Below are positions 6,769 through 14,839 of a stretch of DNA of 19,568 bases, piece by piece (positions within the stretch are counted from its first letter, which is position 1; each line of letters starts with the position of its first letter). Made by a program: the position numbers and the translations under genes. The stretch covers positions 1 through 19,568 of the forward strand of contig JAIDTS010000399.1 of NCBI GenBank assembly GCA_029060585.1, in the 5' to 3' direction. This DNA comes from Muribaculaceae bacterium (lineage in GTDB: Bacteria; Bacteroidota; Bacteroidia; Bacteroidales; Muribaculaceae). The notes under the pieces were generated by a model. The model had not been told where the DNA came from and searched no databases. It saw only the letters and a program-made list of their open reading frames with translations.

Positions 6769-8793
6769 ATGAGAAAGACCATGACAATACTCTCAGCCGC
6801 CATTCTTATGACCGGAATGGCAAGCGGCAGCCTGACCGTCTCGGCACGCAGCACATACGACCAGCAGTTTGCCGACTATCCAACCTACAACGGAGAAGAC
6901 CTTGAACTGAAGGTAGACGCCAAAGGCACGCATTTCCGGCTATGGAGTCCTAAGGCAGAGGAAGTAGTCGTCAACCTATATGACACCGGGCTCAACGGGA
7001 AACCTTACGAGACGCTCCCAATGACCTTTCATGCTGAAAACGGCACATGGACCGCAAGCGTACCGGAACAGCTTTACGGAAAGTTCTATACCTTCAAAGT
7101 AAAGAAAGACGGAAGGTGGCTGTCTGAGACTCCCGGAGTCTGGGCCAAGGCAGTGGGTGCCAACGGCAAGCGTGCAGCCATCATCGATTTCGCTAAGACC
7201 AATCCGGATGGATGGGCTACAGACAAAGGACCGGCCGTAGAGAATTTCACCGACGTGATAGTCTATGAGATGCACCACCGCGACTTCTCGATGTCTCCTA
7301 CATCCGGAATCGCAAACAAGGGTAAATTCCTGGCACTTACAGAATCGGGGACAACGTCGCCCGAGGGGGAGAAGACAGGTATCGACCACCTTAAGGAACT
7401 TGGAGTGACCCACGTGCATATATTGCCAAGCTACGACTACAATTCAGTTGATGAGACCAACCTGCAGCTTAACACCTACAACTGGGGCTATGACCCGCAG
7501 AACTACAATGCTCCGGAAGGAAGCTATTCCACCAATCCCTCCGATCCTTCGACCCGAGTGAGGGAGATGAAGGAGATGGTCAAGGCGCTGCATGACGCAG
7601 GAATCGGCGTCATCATGGACGTCGTCTACAACCATACCGCAGAGAACGACGGCTCGAACTTCGAGCTGACGGCTCCGGGATACTACCATCGCCATTGGGA
7701 CGACGGCAGATATTCCGACGCATCGGGCTGCGGCAACGAGACGGCATCAGACCTGCAGCAGATGCGCGACTACATAATCAACTCAGTGAAATACTGGGCA
7801 GAGGAATACCATATCGACGGTTTCCGTTTCGACCTCATGGCGATCCACGACACAGAGACAATGAATCAGGTGGCGTCCGAGCTGAAGAAGGTAGACCCAT
7901 CAATATTCGTCTACGGAGAAGGTTGGACGGCCGGTGATTCTCCGCTTCCTGCCGAACAGAGAGCACTGAAGGAGAACGTAGGAAAGATGACTGGAATCGC
8001 CGTATTCTCAGATGATCTTCGCGATGCCGTCAAAGGCCACTACTCAAACGCGGAAGACCGGGGCTTCGCAACCGGAAAACCCGGCAATGAGGAGACAGTA
8101 AAGATCGGTATAGTGGCGGCGACGGCTCATCCGCAGGTGGACTATTCGAAGGGCAACAACTCGAAATTCGCCTACGCAACGTCGCCGGAGATGATCGTGA
8201 ACTATGTAAGCTGCCACGACGATCTCACTCTGACCGACAAGCTGCGCAAATCGATGCCCGACGCCGATGAGAAGGAACTGATGGACGCCGCAAAGCTGGC
8301 ACAGACGATTGTATTCACGTCGCAGGGCACACCCTTCATGTTTGCCGGAGAGGAGATATTCCGCGACAAGCAGGGGGTGCACAACTCCTATAAGAGTCCC
8401 GACTCCATCAACGCCATCGACTGGACCCTGAAAAGCGTCAACCGCGACCAGATGGACTATTACAAGGGGATTATCGCGCTCCGCAAGGCGCACCCTGCAT
8501 TCCGAATGACATCGGCCGAGCAAATAGCGAAGCACCTTGCATTTGACGACATAGATTCCGAAAAGACACCGAATCTCATCTCATATACCCTCAAGGGCAA
8601 CGCCAACGGCGACTCATGGAAAGACATAAAAGTGATCTTCAACGGCAGCGATGAAGCACGCTCGGTCAAGCTTCCTAAAGGAACATGGAATGCTGCCGTG
8701 AAAGACGGAAAGGTAGATCCTGAGGCAGGCCTCGGCTCCTTCAAGGGCAGCGTCAGCGTGGCTCCGCGCAGCGCGCTAATTCTTAAGCGCTGA
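6769..8793 (+). CDS. Exported type I pullulanase-like GH13 glycoside hydrolase
   Basis: The family debranches alpha-1,6 linkages in pullulan, glycogen or starch. The chosen ATG at 6769 gives 674 residues with a good signal peptide (MRKTM, hydrophobic core, cleavage near VSA). The frame also opens at a TTG at 6703, but the extra 22 residues have no export character. An N-terminal CBM48-like domain spans about residues 40-125 (FRLWSPKAEEVVVNLY). The GH13 barrel follows, with the pullulanase signature YNWGYDP at 237-243 and MDVVYNH. The catalytic residues are nucleophile Asp355 (GFRFDLM), acid/base Glu384 (YGEGW) and Asp484 (SCHDD). A small beta domain ends the chain. No lipobox is present, so a periplasmic location is likely. 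The gene starts 69 bases after rsgA without a clear promoter and ends at a strong terminator. No susC/susD genes are nearby. Confidence 0.93.
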   Translation: MRKTMTILSAAILMTGMASGSLTVSARSTYDQQFADYPTYNGEDLELKVDAKGTHFRLWSPKAEEVVVNLYDTGLNGKPYETLPMTFHAENGTWTASVPEQLYGKFYTFKVKKDGRWLSETPGVWAKAVGANGKRAAIIDFAKTNPDGWATDKGPAVENFTDVIVYEMHHRDFSMSPTSGIANKGKFLALTESGTTSPEGEKTGIDHLKELGVTHVHILPSYDYNSVDETNLQLNTYNWGYDPQNYNAPEGSYSTNPSDPSTRVREMKEMVKALHDAGIGVIMDVVYNHTAENDGSNFELTAPGYYHRHWDDGRYSDASGCGNETASDLQQMRDYIINSVKYWAEEYHIDGFRFDLMAIHDTETMNQVASELKKVDPSIFVYGEGWTAGDSPLPAEQRALKENVGKMTGIAVFSDDLRDAVKGHYSNAEDRGFATGKPGNEETVKIGIVAATAHPQVDYSKGNNSKFAYATSPEMIVNYVSCHDDLTLTDKLRKSMPDADEKELMDAAKLAQTIVFTSQGTPFMFAGEEIFRDKQGVHNSYKSPDSINAIDWTLKSVNRDQMDYYKGIIALRKAHPAFRMTSAEQIAKHLAFDDIDSEKTPNLISYTLKGNANGDSWKDIKVIFNGSDEARSVKLPKGTWNAAVKDGKVDPEAGLGSFKGSVSVAPRSALILKR

Positions 8794-8823
8794 CATCGAG
8801 CCGCCAGATCATTCACGATTCAT

Positions 8824-8868
8824 ATACGGGGATACGACCTTTTGCCGGGTCGCATTTCCGTATTTTTT
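8824..8868 (+). terminator. Factor-independent terminator after the pullulanase gene
   Basis: A stem of 16 positions pairs 8824-8839 (ATACGG... CGACC) with 8848-8863 (GGTCG... CCGTAT). There is one mismatch and two G-T pairs, an 8-base loop and a run of six T at 8863-8868. It starts 31 bases after the stop codon and separates this gene from the propeller/caspase operon. Confidence 0.9.
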
Positions 8869-8898
8869 ACATAATATCACTCCTTTTCAGATGAATTA

Positions 8899-8914
8899 TG
8901 CAATAAAAATTGCA
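8899..8914. promoter_or_regulatory. Perfect dyad over the -33 element of the propeller/caspase operon
   Basis: TGCAAT (8899-8904) and ATTGCA (8909-8914) form a perfect inverted repeat separated by AAAA. The right half contains the promoter's -33 TTG (8910-8912). The position fits an operator where a dimeric regulator would block or guide RNA polymerase. No regulator gene is adjacent, so this is a candidate only. Confidence 0.45.
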
Positions 8915-8940
8915 CATGAGACAAAAATTTTGTAAATTTG
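8910..8940 (+). promoter_or_regulatory. Promoter of the propeller/caspase operon
   Basis: TTG at 8910-8912, a 20-base spacer and TAAATTTG at 8933-8940 match the Bacteroidetes consensus exactly. Transcription should start near 8946, leaving a leader of about 35 bases before the ATG at 8981. No other consensus promoter was seen before the end of the cluster at 17281. Confidence 0.85.
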
Positions 8941-8980
8941 CACCAAAGCAATAAAATCAAGACTTGTTGAACACTAAGTT

Positions 8981-11068
8981 ATGAAAAAGGTTTTCTTAAT
9001 TCCAGCGCTCTTATGCGCCCTGCTATGCCCACTTCAGGCGGCCGCGCAGGATGAAACGGAAGAACCCGTACAGAAGAAACGGGACTACTACTTCAAATCA
9101 GCGAAGCCGCTGACGCAGATCGAATCGCTCTATTCGGCGATTATGGCAGCCACCCCAAAAGGCGTGCAGAACACTCTTGGTCTCGAACTCATATCGAGCA
9201 AGGACAGCATCCAAAGAATGTCTATCAACCCGACCGGCATCAACGTAGCCCTCGTCAAGAAAGATAAAAAGGGACGCTACTATCTGGAGGCTCTCACCAC
9301 CGACGGGGAGGCCGAGAAGAAGATGAGCTTCGACTCCAAGCATTTCGGAATACCATATGCAGCAGCCTACACTCCAGACGCGCGCCAGCTCGCCGTGGCA
9401 ACGGACCAAGGCACTTATATCTTCGAGACCAAGAAGTTCAAACAGATCGGTGAGGCACCCGCGTTCTCCAACAAACCGGACATGCTCGTATTCAGCCCCA
9501 ACGGTTATTTCCTCGCTGCAGCCGGCGACGAAAAGGTGGAGGTCATGAACTTCGAAGACAAGACCATGCGACGCACTGTAAGTCCCGGCGAAAAAGTGAC
9601 CGACGTCGTCTTCTCCAAATCGAGCGAAGACATGGCGGTACTGACTGCCGACGGCATGGTGGAAATATATGACACTCGCACCTTCAATGTAAAGCTGATG
9701 ATCGAAGACCTCGACAACGGCTATGCGTGCGACTTCAACTTCGACGGCAAATACCTCGCCATCGCGGCAGACAACGATAAAGTGACTGTGGTCAACCTTC
9801 TCAAGCCCGAAGACCGCATCATCTTTGAAGTTCCCGAAGCAACAATAAGCGACGTCCTTTTCATCGTAGATGCAACCGATAATCCCGTGCTCGCCGCTTC
9901 CACAGATAAAGGCATCAGCGCCCGCAGGCTTCAGCTCGAGCCCTACTACGCCAAGCTCGTCAGCGACGAAGTGGACATGAAGATGAGCGAGTGGCTCAAG
10001 AAAATGCCCAACGAAACCATGGAGGAGTATCAGCTCCGTGTCAACGACGAGACCCGCGCAAAGCAGCGCCGCCTCTTCGAAGACGAGATATCAACCCGCC
10101 TGGCAGGTAACCTGACAGCGATGTCGACAGTCAGCCTCGGACAATATGACGCCGACAACGAGGTGCTCGCCGTGAACTTCGACAACATGCCTACCATCTT
10201 CCTGCCAATGCCGCGCGAGGACCTTGGAGGCATCAACTCGGCCGACGACCTGACGATCAGCGAACAGCAGTACGGTCTTCTCGGCGACGACTCCTTCGAG
10301 CTCATCTACGCAAAGTTCACCAATAAGAACAACGGTTCGGAATACATCTACGACAACCTCAACCGCAAGCCGATGGAATTCATGAACAACGACAACGTGG
10401 TCTCCATCGAACTCGTGCAGCAGCAGATGATGGAGGAGATCAGGCTTGAGGAACTGAAAGAGCAGGTGATGCAGGAGGCGAAGAAAGACAACATCATCTC
10501 CGACCGCACACAAATCTCGGTCAACTCGGAGGTGATTCCCGACTATGACGCCAACGGCAACAAGATCCTGAACTACAACGTCAACTTCACCTATCAGGTA
10601 GACCCGGAGTTCTCGGCCCAGGAAGATTTCGCCCCCGGCAAATATCGTGCGGAGCAGTCAGGCGCCGCCTCCTCGATGCTCAACATCGTGAAGAACGCAT
10701 TCGAGGGAGACTTCGCCAACTACGTGAAGCAGGGCAAGAGACTCAACGTGAAAATCTCGGGAACAGCCGACTCAAGCCCTATCCGCAACACCATCGCATA
10801 TGACGGCGCCTACGGAGACATCGAGGACGAACCTATCTATCAGGACAATAAGATGAGCTCAATCACCGTCACTCAGAAAGATGGCATCAAGAGCAACGAG
10901 CAGCTTGCATTCCTGAGAGCCTACGGAGTGAAGGAATTCCTTGACAAGAACGTGTCAGGCCTAAGCGACATGGACACCCGATACACCTACAACATCGGTG
11001 TGGCCGAAGGCAAGGGATCGGAATTCCGCCGCATAACGATCGAATTCACATTCGTGGACGCGTTCTGA
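8981..11068 (+). CDS. Exported beta-propeller protein with OmpA-like C-terminal domain
   Basis: The 695-residue protein has a clear signal peptide (MKKVFLIP..., cleavage after Ala22). Residues about 70-320 form repeated WD40-like blades, each with a phrase such as FSPNGYFLAAAGD, LTADGMVEIYD or FDGKYLAIAADNDKVTVVN. Residues about 335-465 (SEWLKKMP, EEYQLRV, ... EYIYDN) resemble a segment of the neighbouring caspase protein. A charged helix (about 480-500) follows. The C-terminal 100 residues have an OmpA-like layout: VKISGTADSSP, then NEQLAFLRAYGVKEF (from Asn639, with Arg646-Ala647) and FRRITIEF. OmpA-like domains usually bind peptidoglycan, so anchoring in the periplasm is inferred. The protein has no recognisable enzyme motif. 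It is the first gene of the operon, with its own consensus promoter. Confidence 0.88.
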   Translation: MKKVFLIPALLCALLCPLQAAAQDETEEPVQKKRDYYFKSAKPLTQIESLYSAIMAATPKGVQNTLGLELISSKDSIQRMSINPTGINVALVKKDKKGRYYLEALTTDGEAEKKMSFDSKHFGIPYAAAYTPDARQLAVATDQGTYIFETKKFKQIGEAPAFSNKPDMLVFSPNGYFLAAAGDEKVEVMNFEDKTMRRTVSPGEKVTDVVFSKSSEDMAVLTADGMVEIYDTRTFNVKLMIEDLDNGYACDFNFDGKYLAIAADNDKVTVVNLLKPEDRIIFEVPEATISDVLFIVDATDNPVLAASTDKGISARRLQLEPYYAKLVSDEVDMKMSEWLKKMPNETMEEYQLRVNDETRAKQRRLFEDEISTRLAGNLTAMSTVSLGQYDADNEVLAVNFDNMPTIFLPMPREDLGGINSADDLTISEQQYGLLGDDSFELIYAKFTNKNNGSEYIYDNLNRKPMEFMNNDNVVSIELVQQQMMEEIRLEELKEQVMQEAKKDNIISDRTQISVNSEVIPDYDANGNKILNYNVNFTYQVDPEFSAQEDFAPGKYRAEQSGAASSMLNIVKNAFEGDFANYVKQGKRLNVKISGTADSSPIRNTIAYDGAYGDIEDEPIYQDNKMSSITVTQKDGIKSNEQLAFLRAYGVKEFLDKNVSGLSDMDTRYTYNIGVAEGKGSEFRRITIEFTFVDAF

Positions 11069-11106
11069 AATTCAGACATTCCACAAAACAACTATCACAC
11101 ACCACA

Positions 11107-11136
11107 TCCGTAGACGGCGTGAAAACCGTCTACGGA
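11107..11136 (+). other. Perfect intercistronic hairpin without T-tract
   Basis: TCCGTAGACGG (11107-11117) pairs perfectly with CCGTCTACGGA (11126-11136) across an 8-base loop, 38 bases after the propeller stop codon. An A/C-rich sequence follows, not a T-run. Complete termination is therefore doubtful. It may be a partial terminator, a 3'-end stabiliser or an RNA processing site. No consensus promoter lies between it and the caspase start. Confidence 0.75.
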
Positions 11137-11212
11137 ACCAATAATCAACCACATACCAACAGAGACTTAAGAACTTAACAACAATACAACACTACTCAAC
11201 CATTCCTAAGAA

Positions 11213-13867
11213 ATGAACAAGCAACATAGGCTAAAAACGATTTTCACATTGGCTGCTGTGGCTGCCGCCGGAATCCTTTATGCATCGGTAGAGGCTCCGC
11301 AAGATTCTACAGTACCGCAGGATCCGACTTCCACGGAAACGGAAGCTACCTCCGCCACACCTGCAGAGGATGGCACCGCGACCGAAGAAGGAGAAGCCCT
11401 CTCTCCGGCACAGTTGGCGTTTAACGCCATGACGGAAGAATACAAGGCGCTCAAGGAGGCGCAGTATGAAGGAGAAGAGGAAGCCTCACTTTATCCGAAG
11501 GTGATGAGCATGTATCTCACCGCCACAAAGGCTCTCGAGCTGGCCGAGGAAGAGGAACAGACGACACAGGCGAAAAACGTATTGCTCGACATCAACGGAC
11601 TTCTGCTGAAGGGAGCATTCTTCTATTCCAACGGCGGCGACCAGCGCCAGCTCGCCAACTTCGCACGCGCCTACATAGACACACAGAGACTTCCGGTATT
11701 CTCAGAGAGCGACTTCAAACGAGACCAGAGGGTATACCCCACTCTCGTCTACGTAGCAGCCTCAGATGCTTACAACTCCGGCAACTTCGACCTCGCGAAG
11801 GAATATTTCGACATGTATCTCGCCACAGGAGAAGAGAAGATGCGCCATCAAGTCAGCACCTTCATGGGGCAGGCTTGCATCAACACCAAAGATTATCTGA
11901 AAGGCATCAACACGCTGAGCAACGCGGCGGTGCTCTATCCCGACGACTATCAGCTCGTAGCTATGGGCATACAGTGCTGCATCGACGGCGGATACGCCGA
12001 CCGCATCCAGCCGCTGCTCGACCGCGCGCTTCTGATGAAACCGGGCGATGAACAGCTGCTCAACGTCCAGGCACAGGTCTATGAGTCGACTCACGACTAT
12101 AAGAAGGCTCTCGACATGTACAACCAGATAGCGGAGCTCCATCCCAACAGCCTCGAAAACACTCAGCGCATCGCGACCTGCTACTATAACCTCGGAGCAG
12201 ACTTCTACAATAAGTCGATCATGGAGGAAGACGAGAAGATCGCGAAGAAGAACCGCCGTCAGAGCCGCGCCTACTTCGAGTCGGCCGCACAGCATCTGGA
12301 GCAGATCGTAGCGACTAAACCTAACGACAAGCAGTATCTCCGCGCCCTCGGCATCGCCTACGGATATCTCGACAACAAGGAGAAGTTTGACGAGATCAAC
12401 GTGCGCCTCGGTGCCCTCGGCGACAAACCGATGGCTATGGGGGAGATGCCGGAAGTGATGAACGGTCCTCTCGGCGTAAGCGGCGGCGAGCACACCACGA
12501 CATCCTCCATCGCAGCCCCCTCCTATCAGGAATTCGCAAAAAACTACATAGAAGAGAGACTCGGCGACTGGGCTAAGCGTGGAGAATTCGAGAAGATCGA
12601 AGACTATCAGAAACGCGTGACCGAAGGCGGACTTCAGGGTGAATACCAGAAACTGAAGGCGGAGGCTGAAAAACAGTATCTCGATAAATACGCGTTCTCT
12701 TTCGTTCCCCGCGACCTCGAGCTGCAGCCCTATGACCCCAGCAACGAGACATATCTCATCACCACTCCTTACGGAGACGCCACCATCAAGGTTCCCCTGA
12801 AGAACAAGGAGGCAGAGATGTTCAAGAGCGCTTGGAACAACAATAACGTAGAGATACGCGCTCCGCGATACATGATAGACGACGACCGCCTGGCGATTGC
12901 CTCCATCACATTCCGCACTACGGCGGGCAAGAGCTATTCATACGACTCAAGCAAAGCCGCCACTTACGAGACTCCCGACGTGAAGATCAACCTTGACACA
13001 TACCTCAAGCAGACCACGCCTACCCAGACCACGACAGGGAAACCCGCCAACGCCAAGATACTGGCAAAGACATCAGACGTGGACAAGGATATACCGGAGA
13101 CCGGTAAGAAGAACACCAACACCTACGCCTTCATAGTGGCCAACGAGAACTACAAGAACGTGGCCAACGTGGCCTCCGCGCTTCACGACGGACAGACATT
13201 CAGCGAGTATTGCGAGAAGACGCTCGGTATTCCGAAGTCGCAGATCACATTCCTTACCGACGCCACTTCCGGCGACTTCTGGAGCGAATTCGAAAACCTG
13301 AAGGGACGCATCTCCAACCGGCCGGAAGACGTAGACGTCATCCTTTACTATTCGGGCCACGGCCTGCCGGACGACAACACCAAGGAGGCATATCTGATGC
13401 CGGTAGACGCTCAGCCGCAGCACAGCCGCACCATGATAAAGCTCCAGGAAGTGTATGACGGCCTCGGCAAATTGCCTAACGCCTCCGTATATGCGTTCAT
13501 GGACGCCTGCTTCTCAGGATCATCGCGCGAATCGGGACAGAAGGACACTCCGGTTGTAGCGGCCAGAGGCGTAGCTCTCAGGCACAAGGACGTGGATCCG
13601 GCCGGGAATGTCTTCGTGCTCTCGGCTGCCGACGCACAGCAGACCGCGTTCCCCTATGAGGATAAGGACCACGGCATGTTTACCTACTGGCTGCTGAAGA
13701 AACTTCAGGAATCGAAAGGAGGCGCGACGCTTGAAGACATCTCGACATATGTAAAGGAGAAGGTAGCGTCCACATCGCAGGAGATCAACCGCCGCGCTCA
13801 GACTCCTACCTACAAAGCAACAGGCAAACTTTCCGGAACATGGAAATCAAAGAAACTAAGACCTTAA
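11213..13867 (+). CDS. Exported TPR-caspase (peptidase family C14) protein
   Basis: The 884-residue protein starts with a signal-like sequence (MNKQHRLK, then a hydrophobic stretch to about residue 28) and an acidic Thr/Glu-rich linker to about 65. TPR-like helical repeats run from about 185 to 400, for example YNSGNFDLAKEYFDMYL and THDYKKALDMYNQIAELHP. A module at about 453-585 (WAKRGEFEKIEDYQKRV ... YSYD) resembles one in the preceding propeller protein. The caspase fold covers about 630-870, with catalytic His716 in YYSGHG and Cys766 in DACFSG, both intact. In metacaspases an acidic residue before the Cys favours basic P1 residues, so Asp764 hints at Arg/Lys specificity. Substrates are unknown. 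Export would put this protease in the periplasm, unlike cytosolic defence caspases. Its stop codon shares a base with the next start (TAATG), which suggests translational coupling. Confidence 0.93.
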   Translation: MNKQHRLKTIFTLAAVAAAGILYASVEAPQDSTVPQDPTSTETEATSATPAEDGTATEEGEALSPAQLAFNAMTEEYKALKEAQYEGEEEASLYPKVMSMYLTATKALELAEEEEQTTQAKNVLLDINGLLLKGAFFYSNGGDQRQLANFARAYIDTQRLPVFSESDFKRDQRVYPTLVYVAASDAYNSGNFDLAKEYFDMYLATGEEKMRHQVSTFMGQACINTKDYLKGINTLSNAAVLYPDDYQLVAMGIQCCIDGGYADRIQPLLDRALLMKPGDEQLLNVQAQVYESTHDYKKALDMYNQIAELHPNSLENTQRIATCYYNLGADFYNKSIMEEDEKIAKKNRRQSRAYFESAAQHLEQIVATKPNDKQYLRALGIAYGYLDNKEKFDEINVRLGALGDKPMAMGEMPEVMNGPLGVSGGEHTTTSSIAAPSYQEFAKNYIEERLGDWAKRGEFEKIEDYQKRVTEGGLQGEYQKLKAEAEKQYLDKYAFSFVPRDLELQPYDPSNETYLITTPYGDATIKVPLKNKEAEMFKSAWNNNNVEIRAPRYMIDDDRLAIASITFRTTAGKSYSYDSSKAATYETPDVKINLDTYLKQTTPTQTTTGKPANAKILAKTSDVDKDIPETGKKNTNTYAFIVANENYKNVANVASALHDGQTFSEYCEKTLGIPKSQITFLTDATSGDFWSEFENLKGRISNRPEDVDVILYYSGHGLPDDNTKEAYLMPVDAQPQHSRTMIKLQEVYDGLGKLPNASVYAFMDACFSGSSRESGQKDTPVVAARGVALRHKDVDPAGNVFVLSAADAQQTAFPYEDKDHGMFTYWLLKKLQESKGGATLEDISTYVKEKVASTSQEINRRAQTPTYKATGKLSGTWKSKKLRP

Positions 13868-14808
13868 TGGCGTCGCGCGTCGCGCGTTGGGCGTTGGAAG
13901 AGGCAAGCAGAAGATTTCTTATGCTCGCCTTCGCTTTCGCAGCAGCGACGGGGCTATCCCTGAGTGCGCGTGCTGCCGACGACAAGGCGGTGTCCGGCAC
14001 ATATACCTACTACGGACATCCAGGCATGTCGATGGTTGAGGCCAAGGAGAAGGCTCTCGAAGGGGCGCAGAACGAGGCACTCCGCAATGAGTTCGGCACT
14101 CTTGTGAGCCAGGACGTAGTGCAGACCAATGAAATAATCAACGACAAGGAGAAGATGGCGTTCCTCTCCAGCACCCAGAGCACGGTACGTGGCGAATGGC
14201 TCGCCACTACCGGGACTCCGCAATACGAAGAACGCTTCGAGGGAGGAGTCCCAGTAGTCACCTGCAAGGTATCGGGGCGAGGACGAAAGTTATCCAACAA
14301 GGCTCCGGAACTGACGGTCAATGCCCTTTCCGCACCGGATAAGAGAGCCGTCAGCTCAGACTTCAAGGACTCGCAAGACATATTCGTCTATGTCAAGAGT
14401 CCGGAACGGGACGTATTCATCATGGTATGCCTCGAAGACGAGGACGGAATGGTCTACAAGATGTTTCCATTCGAATCGACTCCGGCCCAGGCCACCCTCA
14501 AGAAGGGCTACGACTATATCCTCTTCGACAAAAACCGTCCGGGAGGAGATCTGGGCGAGATGCCGGGAGACGGACTCTTCATCACCACCGACAAGCTGGC
14601 GCTTAACCGACTCTATGTGGTCTACTCACCCAATTATTTTAGGAAAGGCTCGTGGAACTATCTTGAAGAGGCGAACCTCGACACGATGACGACCCGTGAC
14701 TTCAACAAGCTCATGATAGAGCTTCGCCGTGCCGACGAGGAGATGGGCATGAAGGTGATAAACCTCAGCGTAAGCCCGAACACCGACAGGAATTACGAAT
14801 ATGATTAA
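13867..14808 (+). CDS. Exported DUF4384-domain protein
   Basis: With the ATG at 13867, which overlaps the caspase stop by one base, the product has 313 residues. The frame also opens at 13840 inside the caspase gene, and a shorter start is possible at 13921 (MLAFAFAAA). A signal peptide is visible (RRFLMLAFAF ... SARA, cleavage before ADD). Residues about 45-140 resemble LPP20/FlgT-like domains (VEAKEKALEGAQNEAL, FGTLVSQD). Residues about 165-245 fit DUF4384: DIFVYVKSP from Asp171, then a VYKMFPFES segment. DUF4384 domains often accompany bacterial caspase-type peptidases, which fits its place here. No catalytic residues are evident, so it may be a partner or adaptor. The first 13 codons are largely made of the 7-bp tandem array. 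Confidence 0.82.
   Translation: MASRVARWALEEASRRFLMLAFAFAAATGLSLSARAADDKAVSGTYTYYGHPGMSMVEAKEKALEGAQNEALRNEFGTLVSQDVVQTNEIINDKEKMAFLSSTQSTVRGEWLATTGTPQYEERFEGGVPVVTCKVSGRGRKLSNKAPELTVNALSAPDKRAVSSDFKDSQDIFVYVKSPERDVFIMVCLEDEDGMVYKMFPFESTPAQATLKKGYDYILFDKNRPGGDLGEMPGDGLFITTDKLALNRLYVVYSPNYFRKGSWNYLEEANLDTMTTRDFNKLMIELRRADEEMGMKVINLSVSPNTDRNYEYD
13870..13897. repeat. Four 7-bp tandem units just after the caspase stop, inside the next coding region
   Basis: Units are GCGTCGC twice then GCGTTGG twice, exactly 28 bases. The array begins two bases after the TAA of the caspase gene. It is read as codons 2 to about 11 of the DUF4384 gene (ASRVARWAL...). Its A-A-B-B arrangement mirrors the array beside cdaA. 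Confidence 0.85.
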
Positions 14809-14839
14809 ACAGACAATAACCAACTAATTCAAATAAGCA

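Noticed and set aside
8794..8980. Possible small gene in the gap before the propeller gene
   Set aside because: The gap is accounted for by the terminator, the dyad and the promoter. No convincing short frame with family features is present.
13840..13866. ATG at 13840 as the DUF4384 gene start
   Set aside because: It would overlap the caspase gene by 28 bases and add a charged MEIKETKT stretch in front of the export signal. The TAATG overlap at 13867 is more usual.
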